From an uncultured Maritalea sp. (GTDB lineage: Bacteria > Pseudomonadota > Alphaproteobacteria > Rhizobiales > Devosiaceae), in contig CAJXLH010000004.1 of NCBI GenBank assembly GCA_913055925.1, forward strand, positions 1-24,798: DNA of 24,798 nt. Direction: 5' to 3'. The position numbers and the translations under genes are program-made. Shown piece by piece: positions 1 through 7,966 of the stretch. Each line of letters begins with the position of its first letter. Position 1 is the first letter of the stretch. A model generated the notes under the pieces. That model was not told where the DNA came from and made no database searches. It saw nothing but the letters and a program-made list of their open reading frames with translations.

Positions 1-75
1 CCGGTGGGCGGAGAGCTGGACTATCTCGACGAAGGAACCATTACCCAAGCGCTAAGCGCACGAACAGATTTCTAA
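1..75 (+). CDS. recR: Recombination mediator RecR, C-terminal end only
   Basis: Only the last 24 codons and the TAA stop are in the window; the gene begins upstream. The frame reads PVGGELDYLDEGTITQAL and then SARTDF. This resembles the conserved RecR tail, where a Toprim-domain protein ends in a 'P-V-G-G-x-L-x-Y-x-D-E-x-T-L' stretch. RecR acts with RecO/RecF to load RecA on gapped DNA. The assignment rests on this short tail, so it is good but not certain. The stop shares bases with the stop of the convergent exporter gene (CTAA at 72-75, a 4-nt antiparallel overlap). Confidence 0.72.
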   Translation, partial: PVGGELDYLDEGTITQALSARTDF

Positions 76-680
76 GTTAGATTCCCCACAAACAACCAAA
101 TGGCAACGGCAGCCAATAGCGCACCGAACACATAATTCATGCGTTTTAGGTTTGCTGTCGTTCTAAATCCGCTTCCAATTCTATCGCTGGCGATGATCCA
201 CACAATGAATGCGAATAGATTGTGTAGTGTGAATGCTGTTGAAATCAGCAAGTTCCCCACCAACGGAGCGGTTGGCGTGATCTCCCCCGGCGGAAATTGG
301 GTGAACAATAGCGCGATGATCACGTAAGCCTTCGGATTAAAGGTCAGCAGCAAAAAGCCGTCCAGAAATGAAGCAGGCTTCGCTGTATGGGCGGCGATTT
401 CTGGCTTCGAAGAGGCCAGCTTCCACGCAAGATACAACACATAGATCGATCCAGCACCGGCTAGTATCCGCGTCAACTGTTCATTGTCTCCGGTGCCAAT
501 TTCGAAACCTAACCCGACAATGAATGTGATAGACATGGTCGCCACATGATACCCGGCCAGTGCGGGGAGGGTATTGCGGGAACCATACCGCGCAGCAAGT
601 GCCGCGAAGAAGAGATTGCCAGGCCCAGGGGAGAAGGCCAAAGGGATCAAGAACAAAATGAGCGGTACAAGAAATGACAA
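72..680 (-). CDS. LysE/RhtB-family amino-acid exporter
   Basis: A 202-residue, very hydrophobic protein with about six predicted membrane segments. Near its start it has the family's signature F-S-P-G-P-G-N (residues 16-22), followed by A-A-R-Y-G. Length fits LysE/RhtB translocators (about 200-210 aa), which export amino acids or derivatives across the inner membrane; the substrate cannot be read from sequence. The start is TTG: the first internal Met is around residue 49, which would delete the signature, and GAGGA lies 6 nt upstream of the TTG. It lies 58 bp downstream of rmuC on the same strand and may be co-transcribed with it. It converges on recR with overlapping stops. Confidence 0.85.
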   Translation of the reverse strand: MSFLVPLILFLIPLAFSPGPGNLFFAALAARYGSRNTLPALAGYHVATMSITFIVGLGFEIGTGDNEQLTRILAGAGSIYVLYLAWKLASSKPEIAAHTAKPASFLDGFLLLTFNPKAYVIIALLFTQFPPGEITPTAPLVGNLLISTAFTLHNLFAFIVWIIASDRIGSGFRTTANLKRMNYVFGALLAAVAIWLFVGNLT

Positions 681-686
681 AGGCGA

Positions 687-691
687 TCCTC
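687..691 (-). promoter_or_regulatory. Ribosome binding site supporting the TTG start of the LysE-family gene
   Basis: On the minus strand GAGGA is followed by 6 nt and then TTG at 680-678. It is the best Shine-Dalgarno match near the 5' end of the exporter and decides the non-ATG start. Confidence 0.65.
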
Positions 692-738
692 AGCGTTTTT
701 CTTGACCTTAATTTAAGCCGCCAATTTCGGCGACCCGA

Positions 739-1905
739 TTATGACAGCGGCAGTTTTTCCTGATTTTCGCCTTCAGGCAGTCGATCTTCAAATTCCATTT
801 GCTCGATGCGCTCGCCACGTTTGGTGACTTTGCCCGTAGAGATAAGGATTTGCTCCACATCCTTGTTGGCTTGCTGGAAATGCGTTTGAAGCTTGTTCAC
901 GCGATCTGACAAACGGCTGACATCTGCGAGGAGGTTCGAAACCTCTTGCTGGATTATGTGCGCTTGCTCGCGCATTTTCACATCACGCAACAAAGCCTGC
1001 ACCACTTGAATGGACAACATCAAAAGTGAAGGCGAAACGATCACCACGCGCTGGCGTAGGGCCTTTTGAACAATGTCCTCGAAACGTTCGTGGATGTCCG
1101 CGAAAATTGCCTCAGATGGGACAAACATAAACGCCGTGTCGTGGGTTTCGCCCGGTATGAGATATTTTTCGGATATCGCTTTGATGTGCACATTCATATC
1201 GTTGCGGAACGAAGCGATGCCTTGCTTTATTGCCTCAGGTGATTCCGATTCTTGCAACCGCTGCCAAGCTTCAAGTGGAAACTTCGCGTCGATTACCAGG
1301 TTTGGCGCCTCGTTTGGCAGCGTGACCAAACAGTCGGGACGTGAGTTATTTGAAAGAGTCGCTTGAAAGCTAAAGCTATTGTTTGGCAGCCCATCTTGAA
1401 TGATGGCTTCCATCCGCCCTTGGCCAAATGCGCCACGTGTTTGCTTGTTGGCCAAAATGTCGCGTAACGTCACCACTTCGGTTGAAAGATCGGCAATTGT
1501 TGACTGCGCGCGATCAATAACGGCAAGGCGTTCATTGAGCTTGGCGAGGCTTTCCTCGGTCTTGGCTCGGGTCTCATTTACAGATTGGTTGGTACGATGC
1601 GTCGCGCCGTCGATGCGTTCTGTTAAAAGTCGCGCCAAATCAGACGTTCGCGATCCAAAAATCTCAGACATTGTGTGCATGCGTCCGGTCATTTCAGATT
1701 GAACGCGCATCAGATCGGCAAGATGACGCTCCATCTCAGCGTTACGTTCCGAAAGGGCAATTGCATCTTCGCGGTGTTTGCGGCTGCTTTGCATGTTCGC
1801 CACGAAAAACACAATCGTGAGCACCACCAACAACGACAATATAATCAGGACTGTTTCGACACCCGAAAAATCACGCCCAAATGCAGAGAAAAAGATCTGT
1901 TCCAT
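739..1905 (-). CDS. rmuC: DNA recombination protein RmuC
   Basis: 388 residues. Residues about 18-38 form one N-terminal membrane anchor. A long charged, heptad-like region (about 40-160) predicts coiled coil. The RmuC domain follows, with P-D-C-L-V and I-D-A-K-F-P around residues 188-210, the part proposed to resemble a PD-(D/E)XK nuclease core. RmuC limits inversions and rearrangements at short repeats in E. coli; its biochemical activity is not firmly established. The C-terminal half again looks helical and coiled. The ATG at 1905 has only a weak upstream purine run (GAAAG). It is divergent from def and upstream of the LysE-family gene. Confidence 0.92.
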   Translation of the reverse strand: MEQIFFSAFGRDFSGVETVLIILSLLVVLTIVFFVANMQSSRKHREDAIALSERNAEMERHLADLMRVQSEMTGRMHTMSEIFGSRTSDLARLLTERIDGATHRTNQSVNETRAKTEESLAKLNERLAVIDRAQSTIADLSTEVVTLRDILANKQTRGAFGQGRMEAIIQDGLPNNSFSFQATLSNNSRPDCLVTLPNEAPNLVIDAKFPLEAWQRLQESESPEAIKQGIASFRNDMNVHIKAISEKYLIPGETHDTAFMFVPSEAIFADIHERFEDIVQKALRQRVVIVSPSLLMLSIQVVQALLRDVKMREQAHIIQQEVSNLLADVSRLSDRVNKLQTHFQQANKDVEQILISTGKVTKRGERIEQMEFEDRLPEGENQEKLPLS

Positions 1906-2015
1906 CTTTCAATTCTATTTGATTCGGTGTGTTAGCGGCACGTTTATTGCCTTTAAAACTGGCGCGGAAATGCCCATTTGAAGATTTTTCGATAAGGCCG
2001 CGACCCCAACTATGC

Positions 2016-2044
2016 TTGACCCATTGGGTGCTTTCATCATATCG
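2016..2044 (+). promoter_or_regulatory. Candidate sigma70-type promoter for def-fmt-truA
   Basis: TTGACC (2016-2021) is followed after 17 nt by ATATCG (2039-2044), or after 16 nt by CATATC. The -35 is good and the -10 is poor. It lies 40 bp before the def ATG in the rmuC/def divergent gap, the only upstream gap serving this three-gene run. Confidence 0.35.
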
Positions 2045-2084
2045 AACAGCAACACCAAATAATTCACGAAGGCTTTTGAAGATT

Positions 2085-2600
2085 ATGGCTATTCGCCCAA
2101 TCTTGCATATTCCAACACCATGCTTGCGCGAAGTCGCAAAACCGGTGGGCGAAATCACCGATGAGATCAAAGTTTTGGTCAAAGACATGTTTGAAACCAT
2201 GTACGACGCACCGGGGGTTGGTCTGGCTGCGCCGCAGATCGGGGTGATGCATCGTGTCATCGTGATGGACCCGGCTGGCGAGGAAGAAGAGCCGCGCCCG
2301 CTGGCAATGATCAACCCAGAGATTATCTGGCTTTCAGCGGAACTACGCGTACATCAAGAAGGTTGCCTTTCGATCCCTGAATATTATGAGGATGTCGAAC
2401 GTCCGGATGTCTGCAAAGTAGAGTTTTTGGATGAGCAAGGCGAGAGCCACGAGTTGACTTGCGAGGGCTTGCTTTCGACAATTGTGCAGCATGAAGTTGA
2501 TCATTTGGATGGCAAGCTTTTCATCGATTACCTATCTCGATTGAAGCGTGATCGTGTGATCAAAAAATTCCAAAAGATTGCGAAACGAGCAGCGAGCTAA
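2085..2600 (+). CDS. def: Peptide deformylase
   Basis: 171 residues. It removes the formyl group from the N-terminal formyl-methionine of new proteins, using a bound Fe2+ or similar metal. All three family motifs are present: G-V-G-L-A-A-P-Q (44-51), E-G-C-L-S (metal ligand Cys94) and Q-H-E-V-D-H (metal ligands His136 and His140, catalytic Glu137). The open frame extends upstream to 1929, but that extension has no family character. The ATG at 2085 gives the normal deformylase start (MAIRPILHIP). It is 3 bp from fmt, which supplies the formyl group this enzyme removes, so def-fmt-truA is almost certainly one transcript. Confidence 0.97.
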   Translation: MAIRPILHIPTPCLREVAKPVGEITDEIKVLVKDMFETMYDAPGVGLAAPQIGVMHRVIVMDPAGEEEEPRPLAMINPEIIWLSAELRVHQEGCLSIPEYYEDVERPDVCKVEFLDEQGESHELTCEGLLSTIVQHEVDHLDGKLFIDYLSRLKRDRVIKKFQKIAKRAAS

Positions 2601-2603
2601 GCC

Positions 2604-3539
2604 ATGCGCGTCATTTTTATGGGTACGCCAGATATTGCTGTGCCAACCCTTAGCGAGATTATTGGTATGGGTCATGATGTGGTCGCGGTTTATTCGCAAC
2701 CACCGCGCCCCGCTGGCCGCGGTAAAAATGAACGCAAAACACCTGTCCACGAACTCGCTGAGGGCTTTGGCCTTGAAGTGCGTACGCCGGTCAACTTCAA
2801 AAACGAAGAAGACATTACTGCATTCGAAGCGCTGGAAGCCGACGTGGCGGTGGTTGTTGCGTACGGTCTTTTGTTACCAAAACGGATTTTGGACGCGCCG
2901 AAAAAAGGATGCTTGAACCTGCACGCATCTTTATTGCCACGCTGGCGTGGCGCCGCACCTATCCAACGCGCGATCATGGCTGGTGATGCCCAAACGGGCA
3001 TCATGGTTATGCAAATGGATGAAGGGTTGGATACGGGCGATGTTGGTCTTGTGGAAGAGATCCAAATCGGCCCTGACATGACCGCCGACGAGCTACATGA
3101 TCAAATGATGGTATTGGGCGGCGATTTGATGCGTCGTGCCCTATCTGCGCTTGAGCGTGATAGCCTTCATTTCGAACCGCAGCCGGAAGAGGGGGCGACC
3201 TACGCCAAAAAGATCAATAAGGCCGAAGCGCGAATTGATTGGTCGAAGACCGCCATTGAGGTGCACAACCAAATTCGTGGTCTGTCGCCTTTCCCGGGTG
3301 CATGGTTTGAGGTTGAATTGAACGGTAAGCCAACACGGGTGAAGGCGATTAAGTCTAGCCTCACGGATGGAACTGGCGCGCCCGGAACTATCTTGGATGA
3401 CGGGTTGACCATCGCAACCGGTGACGGCGCATTGTCGCTTACGCGCGTGCAGCGCGAAGGCAAAAGCGTGATGGATGTTGAAACATTCATTCGCGGCACG
3501 GGAAGTTTAAAAGGCACGGTGCTGGATGCCGCGCTTTAA
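2604..3539 (+). CDS. fmt: Methionyl-tRNA formyltransferase
   Basis: 311 residues, the usual length. It transfers a formyl group from 10-formyl-tetrahydrofolate to initiator Met-tRNA. The N-terminal part begins F-M-G-T-P-D and carries the folate/formyl-transfer region N-L-H-A-S-L-L-P-R-W-R-G-A, with the catalytic Asn and His. It is followed by M-D-E-G-L-D-T-G-D, with the catalytic Asp. The C-terminal OB-like tRNA-binding domain spans about residues 205-311. It starts 3 bp after def, and its last 14 bases overlap the start of truA (3526-3539), suggesting translational coupling. Confidence 0.97.
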   Translation: MRVIFMGTPDIAVPTLSEIIGMGHDVVAVYSQPPRPAGRGKNERKTPVHELAEGFGLEVRTPVNFKNEEDITAFEALEADVAVVVAYGLLLPKRILDAPKKGCLNLHASLLPRWRGAAPIQRAIMAGDAQTGIMVMQMDEGLDTGDVGLVEEIQIGPDMTADELHDQMMVLGGDLMRRALSALERDSLHFEPQPEEGATYAKKINKAEARIDWSKTAIEVHNQIRGLSPFPGAWFEVELNGKPTRVKAIKSSLTDGTGAPGTILDDGLTIATGDGALSLTRVQREGKSVMDVETFIRGTGSLKGTVLDAAL

Positions 3540-4263
3540 GCTAACTGTAGAATATGATGGAACGCCCTATTGTGGTTGGCAAAGTCAAACCAGTCGCGGC
3601 GCTGTGCAGGATAAAATTGAAGATGCAATTGAGAAGTTTTGCGGTCAGCGATTAAACACGCAAGCCGCCGGACGTACCGATGCCGGGGTGCACGGCTTGG
3701 GTCAGGTCATCCATTTCGATACAGAAAAGGATTATGAACCCTTCCGCGTGGCGCAAGCGATCAATCATCACCTAAAGCCAAACCCAATCGCTATTGTGGC
3801 GTGGGAAAAGGTGGATGAGAGCTTTGAAGCGCGTTTCTCCGCAAAAGCGCGGCACTATGAATATCAAATTCTAAACCGCAAAGCGCGGCCAGCGCTTGAT
3901 CACATGCGTGTTTGGCATGTTGCTCAGCCGCTTGATGCGGAAGCAATGCATGAAGCCGCACAGCTCATACTCGGTAAGCACGATTTTACCACCTTTCGCG
4001 CAAGCATTTGTCAGGCCAATTCTCCTATCCGCACGCTTGATCGGCTAGATGTGACACGCGAGGGCGAAACAGTATTCATCAATGCATCGGCTTTGAGCTT
4101 CTTGCACAACCAAGTGCGTTCGCTTGTCGGATCATTGAAGATGGTTGGAGAAGGTAAATGGTCACCCGCTGATTTTCGCGCGGCCCTTGATGCAGCAGAC
4201 AGAACTGCATGTGGACCCGTTGCACCAGCCCATGGGCTTTATCTAACGCAGGTCGACTACTAG
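3526..4263 (+). CDS. truA: tRNA pseudouridine synthase A (positions 38-40)
   Basis: 245 residues. It converts uridines 38-40 of the tRNA anticodon stem to pseudouridine. The catalytic aspartate is Asp52 in A-A-G-R-T-D-A-G-V-H-G. The start is typical of TruA (K-L-T-V-E-Y-D-G-T-P-Y-C-G-W-Q). The C-terminal part includes F-L-H-N-Q-V-R, also conserved. The ATG lies inside the last codons of fmt, in another frame. It ends in TAG sharing four bases (CTAG, 4260-4263) with the stop of the convergent membrane-protein gene. Confidence 0.97.
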   Translation: MPRFKLTVEYDGTPYCGWQSQTSRGAVQDKIEDAIEKFCGQRLNTQAAGRTDAGVHGLGQVIHFDTEKDYEPFRVAQAINHHLKPNPIAIVAWEKVDESFEARFSAKARHYEYQILNRKARPALDHMRVWHVAQPLDAEAMHEAAQLILGKHDFTTFRASICQANSPIRTLDRLDVTREGETVFINASALSFLHNQVRSLVGSLKMVGEGKWSPADFRAALDAADRTACGPVAPAHGLYLTQVDY

Positions 4264-4835
4264 CTGACAACGACTTGGAAACCAATGCCGGGGATGATCA
4301 TGCCTATGACCATCAAAGCGATTACGCTGGCGACCATGGTCAAGAACTGAGCGCCAATCATCAAAATCACATCGGGCCCACTGATGCCCAACAAAAAGCT
4401 CGCAGCCCGAAAATAAAACAATGTTGTCGCCACAAACATTATCGTGCTGCCGATCATACCCGGCAGTAGAAAACTCAAAACAAGGGCGATGACTAGGAAG
4501 AACAAATTCGACCAATTGTGCGCAACGATATATTGCTCCATGACAATCATGGCGCCTCGCGCGCGCAAATAGCCATAAACCCCTGCGAATCCGGCAATGC
4601 TAATGGCCAGCAGGTGCAACAGCACAAACACTGTCGGCGGCGCAATCACATCAGCAGGTAGTGGCAGCAAAAACATTGCTTGCAAAGCAAGTGCGATCAA
4701 AAGCGGAATAAAACTCGTCGCAACACCGCCAAGCGATCCGTCAATTTGATTGGCGGCAATACGATCACCCATCAAAATGCCCCAGCAACCTCGCGCTGCT
4801 GAACCTAGCTCATTGATGAGGTCTCGTTGTTCCAC
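4260..4835 (-). CDS. Small multi-pass membrane protein, function unknown (possibly YIP1-like)
   Basis: 191 residues with four or five hydrophobic segments: about 42-59, 68-90, 109-125, 127-149 and 157-182. A soluble N-terminus of about 38 residues (R-D-L-I-N-E-L-G-S-A-A-R-G) precedes them. I do not recognise a catalytic motif. The overall plan (short amphipathic N-terminus, then closely packed helices) is like YIP1-type membrane proteins, but this is a weak resemblance. The start is GTG at 4835, with AAAGGG about 9 nt upstream inside the end of dapE; there are 6 bp between the genes. It is the last gene of dapD-dapE and is convergent with truA. Confidence 0.8.
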   Translation of the reverse strand: MEQRDLINELGSAARGCWGILMGDRIAANQIDGSLGGVATSFIPLLIALALQAMFLLPLPADVIAPPTVFVLLHLLAISIAGFAGVYGYLRARGAMIVMEQYIVAHNWSNLFFLVIALVLSFLLPGMIGSTIMFVATTLFYFRAASFLLGISGPDVILMIGAQFLTMVASVIALMVIGMIIPGIGFQVVVS

Positions 4836-4841
4836 TTTAAA

Positions 4842-6002
4842 TTACCCTTTAGCTGCAAACTTACCCAAGAAGTGGGCATAGACCTTTTGCAATTCAACTA
4901 CCATTGCCGCCTCCACACGCTCATCGACCTGGTGCATTGTTTTGCCAACAAGACCGAACTCAGCAACGGGGCAGTAATCTGCAATGAACCGCGCATCCGA
5001 AGTGCCGCCACCTGTAGATTGTTCTGGTGCATTTCCTGTGACTGTTGCGACACTAGATACAAGCATATCCACATGCTTTGATCCATGCGACACAAATGAT
5101 CGCGACACAGGTTGCTTGATGTTCAATTCAACATCGCAACCTTTGGCGGGCACTTTTAGGATCTGGGTTGAAAGCCAATATTCAAGTTTACGCGCATCCC
5201 ATTGATCGTTGAACCGAATGTTGCCAACCAATTTGCCTGAAGAGGGGATCACGTTTGATGCTGAGTTGCCCACATCGATTGAGGTGAGTTCTAGGTTAGT
5301 CGGCTGAAAGTTTTCATTGCCGTCATCCAGTTTTTCGCTGGAAAGCTGTTGGGCAATGCCAGCAAGTACAGGCAATGGGTTGTTGGCTTTGTGTGGATAC
5401 GCCACATGACCCTGCTCACCGGAAACAGTGATTGAAAAACTCAAAGAACCGCGTCGACCAATCTTAACAACATCACCAAAAGTCTCAGCACTCGTTGGCT
5501 CACCAACCAACCCGAAGTCAAATTTGTAGCCTTGTTCGTCCGCCCATTTGAGCACTTTCACAGTGCCGTTTACGGCGTCAGCTTCTTCGTCTCCGGTGAT
5601 CAGCAGCGAAATGGTGCATTTGTCCGCTTCACCGCTTGCAACAAAGTCGGGCAGGGCTGCGCAAAAGGCCGCCACGCCGCTTTTCATATCGACCGCGCCG
5701 CGCCCCCAAACAATACCATCTTCGTCATGATCTGCGGAAAATGGATCGTGGGTCCACGCAGCCTCATCGCCAACGGGCACAACATCAGTGTGTCCGCCAA
5801 AAACAAGATGTGGACCAGAGTTCCCGCGTGTCGCAAACAAGTTATCAACCCGATAGCTGCCGTCGCCATCGAACGGCACCCGTGTGCACTTAAAACCTAA
5901 TGGCTCTAAGAATCGCTCAAGTACACCAAGTGCCCCGCCTTCCTCAGGCGTGACAGATTGGCATTTGATGAGGTCTTTTAAGAGTTCGACGGCAGCGGCC
6001 AT
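4842..6002 (-). CDS. dapE: Succinyl-diaminopimelate desuccinylase
   Basis: 386 residues, an M20-family metallohydrolase. It hydrolyses N-succinyl-LL-diaminopimelate to LL-diaminopimelate and succinate in lysine and peptidoglycan precursor synthesis. Visible dinuclear-metal motifs are G-G-H-T-D-V-V-P-V-G (His71, Asp73), G-R-G-A-V-D-M-K-S-G and T-G-D-E-E-A-D (adjacent glutamates, one the general base). The tail has S-T-G-G-G-T-S-D-A-R-F and a late conserved His in G-L-V-G-K-T-M-H. It starts 6 bp after the dapD stop, with a weak Shine-Dalgarno. The two genes encode pathway steps separated only by the DapC/ArgD aminotransferase, which is not in this window. Confidence 0.96.
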   Translation of the reverse strand: MAAAVELLKDLIKCQSVTPEEGGALGVLERFLEPLGFKCTRVPFDGDGSYRVDNLFATRGNSGPHLVFGGHTDVVPVGDEAAWTHDPFSADHDEDGIVWGRGAVDMKSGVAAFCAALPDFVASGEADKCTISLLITGDEEADAVNGTVKVLKWADEQGYKFDFGLVGEPTSAETFGDVVKIGRRGSLSFSITVSGEQGHVAYPHKANNPLPVLAGIAQQLSSEKLDDGNENFQPTNLELTSIDVGNSASNVIPSSGKLVGNIRFNDQWDARKLEYWLSTQILKVPAKGCDVELNIKQPVSRSFVSHGSKHVDMLVSSVATVTGNAPEQSTGGGTSDARFIADYCPVAEFGLVGKTMHQVDERVEAAMVVELQKVYAHFLGKFAAKG

Positions 6003-6008
6003 AGGGTC

Positions 6009-6854
6009 TTAGTCTCGAAGCAAGTCGTTGATAGAAGTTTTTGAACGTGTTTTTTCGTCCACCTGCTTCACAATAACAGCGCAATATAGGCTAGGGCCAG
6101 GTGTGCCATCTGGAAGCGGTTTGCCCGGCAATGAACCTGAAACAACAACTGAATATGGCGGTACTTCACCCATATGAATTTCGCCAGTGTGACGGTTCAC
6201 GATTTTTGTCGATTGACCAATAAAGACACCCATGGAGATCACGGAGCCTTTACCCACTTTCACGCCTTCAACAATTTCAGAGCGCGCGCCGATAAAGCAA
6301 TCGTCTTCAATGATTACAGGATCTGCCTGCAATGGCTCAAGCACGCCGCCAATGCCAACACCGCCTGAAAGGTGAACGTTTTTGCCGATTTGTGCACATG
6401 AACCAACGGTCACCCATGTGTCGACCATTGTGCCTTCATCAACATATGCGCCAAGATTGACGAATGATGGCATCAAAATTGCGTCTTTGCCGATATGTGC
6501 AGAGTGGCGAACGATCGCGCCTGGCACTGCACGAAAGCCTGCAGCGCGGAAACGGTTCTCGCTCCAATCGGCAAACTTTGAAGGAACCTTATCCCACCAA
6601 TGCGCACCACCTGGGCCGCCCGGAATAGCTTCCATGTCATTCAAACGGAATGACAAAAGAACTGCCTTCTTTGCCCACTGATTTACGGTCCAATCGCCAT
6701 TTTCACCTTGTTCGGCAACACGCAGTTTGCCTTCATCCAATAGGTTTAGCGCTTCATTGACGGCGTCGCGCACTTCGCCTTGCGTTGTCAGCGAAACATT
6801 TGCGCGGTCTTCAAACGCAGCATTAATCGTTTTGGCCAAGTCAGTAAAAGGCAT
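6009..6854 (-). CDS. dapD: Tetrahydrodipicolinate N-succinyltransferase
   Basis: 281 residues, the usual length. It succinylates tetrahydrodipicolinate with succinyl-CoA. The N-terminal helical part has the W-A-K-K-A-V-L-L-S-F-R-L region. A left-handed beta-helix of hexapeptide repeats follows (about 110-225), including the conserved F-V-N-L-G-A-Y-V-D-E-G-T-M-V-D-T-W and G-S-C-A-Q-I-G-K-N-V-H-L-S. The ATG at 6854 has GGAGAG upstream. It is the first gene of dapD-dapE-membrane protein, with a promoter candidate 41-68 bp upstream. Confidence 0.97.
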   Translation of the reverse strand: MPFTDLAKTINAAFEDRANVSLTTQGEVRDAVNEALNLLDEGKLRVAEQGENGDWTVNQWAKKAVLLSFRLNDMEAIPGGPGGAHWWDKVPSKFADWSENRFRAAGFRAVPGAIVRHSAHIGKDAILMPSFVNLGAYVDEGTMVDTWVTVGSCAQIGKNVHLSGGVGIGGVLEPLQADPVIIEDDCFIGARSEIVEGVKVGKGSVISMGVFIGQSTKIVNRHTGEIHMGEVPPYSVVVSGSLPGKPLPDGTPGPSLYCAVIVKQVDEKTRSKTSINDLLRD

Positions 6855-6894
6855 CGGCTAGCTCTCCAATTTCACATATCTTGATTGTGCGCTG

Positions 6895-6922
6895 ACATTA
6901 GCGGTGCAGCCTTCGCTGTCAA
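6895..6922 (-). promoter_or_regulatory. Candidate sigma70-type promoter for the dapD operon
   Basis: On the minus strand TTGACA (6922-6917), a perfect -35, is followed after 16 nt by TAATGT (6900-6895). That predicts a leader of roughly 30-35 nt before the dapD ATG. The -10 is imperfect. No leader long enough for a lysine riboswitch is present. Confidence 0.55.
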
Positions 6923-7044
6923 CTCATGTTTCATCTGAATAGATCGGGGCTTCACAAATTCATGACGAATCTGCGATTCACTTGCGCGCATAGAACGTTA
7001 ACGCGATTGTGTAACCATTAGGGTTCGAATATTTGGAGAGATTT

Positions 7045-7911
7045 ATGTCAAAACGTCGTCGCACCGCCTTAAGAACGTCTCAAGAAGACATCAACGTCCA
7101 AAAGCGCGTTCCAAAAACGCTTCAGACAGAAGCGGCGGCCTATAAGCTCGCTTTTTCTGACGAAGAGTTTATGACGTCCGAAGACACGCGGGCAATTCGT
7201 CTTCAACTGGAAATTCTAAAGCCTGAGCTATGGCTGAAAGAACGCGGTATCAATTCAACGGTCGTGTTGTTTGGTGGTGCCCGTTTACCAGCCCCCGGCA
7301 AAGAAGCATGGGCGGCGAAGAATGACGTCCAAAAAGCCAATCTCGAGAAAAATTCCAAATACTACAATGAAGCGCGCAAGTTCGCACGTCTGGCTTCGCT
7401 GACATCTGAGACATTGGACTATAAAGAATATGTCGTGGTGACAGGCGGCGGACCGGGCGTTATGGAAGCGGGCAACAAGGGCGCAACAGAAGTTGGCGCA
7501 CCTTCGATTGGCCTCAATATCGTTTTGCCGCACGAACAGGCGCCAAATACATATGTCACGCCAGACCTTTGCTTTAACTTCCACTATTTCGCAACGCGTA
7601 AAATCCATTTCCTCTTACGTGCAAAAGTTATCGCGGTTTTCCCAGGTGGTTTCGGCACAATGGACGAGTTTTTTGAAACGCTAACGCTAATTCAAACCGG
7701 ACGTATGGAGCGAGTGCCCGTTTTGCTGTTTGGTTCACATTTCTGGAACCGTGTGATCAATCTCGATGCGCTTGCGGAAGAAGGCACGATCTCGCCCGAT
7801 GATGTGGAACTATTCAAAACGGTTGATACTGCTGAGGAGGCATGGTGCCACGTTCGGGAAACGTTCAACTTGCCAACAATTACAGATGAGACCTGTGATG
7901 TTTCAAGCTAA
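7045..7911 (+). CDS. LOG-family (TIGR00730-type) Rossmann protein
   Basis: 288 residues from the ATG at 7045, which has GGAGAG ending 4 nt upstream; an in-frame TTG at 7033 would overlap that site and is rejected. The central fold carries both LOG motifs: G-G-G-P-G-V-M-E-A, and P-G-G-F-G-T-M-D-E (about residues 200-208) followed by F-F-E-T-L-T-L-I-Q-T. The second is the phosphoribohydrolase active-site motif PGGxGTxxE. LOG enzymes release free cytokinin bases from nucleotide forms or act on related nucleotide 5'-monophosphates; the older 'lysine decarboxylase' name is wrong. This one has about 80 extra N-terminal residues, rich in Lys/Arg at the very start, typical of a longer LOG subgroup of unknown substrate. 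Confidence 0.88.
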   Translation: MSKRRRTALRTSQEDINVQKRVPKTLQTEAAAYKLAFSDEEFMTSEDTRAIRLQLEILKPELWLKERGINSTVVLFGGARLPAPGKEAWAAKNDVQKANLEKNSKYYNEARKFARLASLTSETLDYKEYVVVTGGGPGVMEAGNKGATEVGAPSIGLNIVLPHEQAPNTYVTPDLCFNFHYFATRKIHFLLRAKVIAVFPGGFGTMDEFFETLTLIQTGRMERVPVLLFGSHFWNRVINLDALAEEGTISPDDVELFKTVDTAEEAWCHVRETFNLPTITDETCDVSS

Positions 7912-7931
7912 TTGAGTTACATATTTAAACA

Positions 7932-7966
7932 AAAAAAAGGCCCGGCACTCTGTCGGGCTTTTTATT
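7932..7966. terminator. Bidirectional intrinsic terminator between the LOG and 5'-nucleotidase genes
   Basis: A stem GCCCG (7940-7944) / CGGGC (7954-7958) with a 9-nt loop is flanked by eight A on the left and five T plus ATT on the right. Either strand therefore gives a hairpin followed by a U tract. It lies 20 bp after the LOG stop. The right edge covers the stop codon of the opposing gene (7962-7964). Confidence 0.85.

Noticed and set aside
1871..2314. Minus-strand open frame across the rmuC/def divergent gap
   Set aside because: It overlaps the start regions of two well-supported genes (rmuC and def) and resembles no family I know; most likely a shadow frame.
6855..7044. Lysine-responsive riboswitch before dapD
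   Set aside because: The predicted leader is only about 30-35 nt and no matching fold is visible.
7045..7911. Lysine decarboxylase function for the LOG-family gene
   Set aside because: The PGGxGTxxE motif marks nucleotide phosphoribohydrolases; the lysine decarboxylase label is a historical error for this family.
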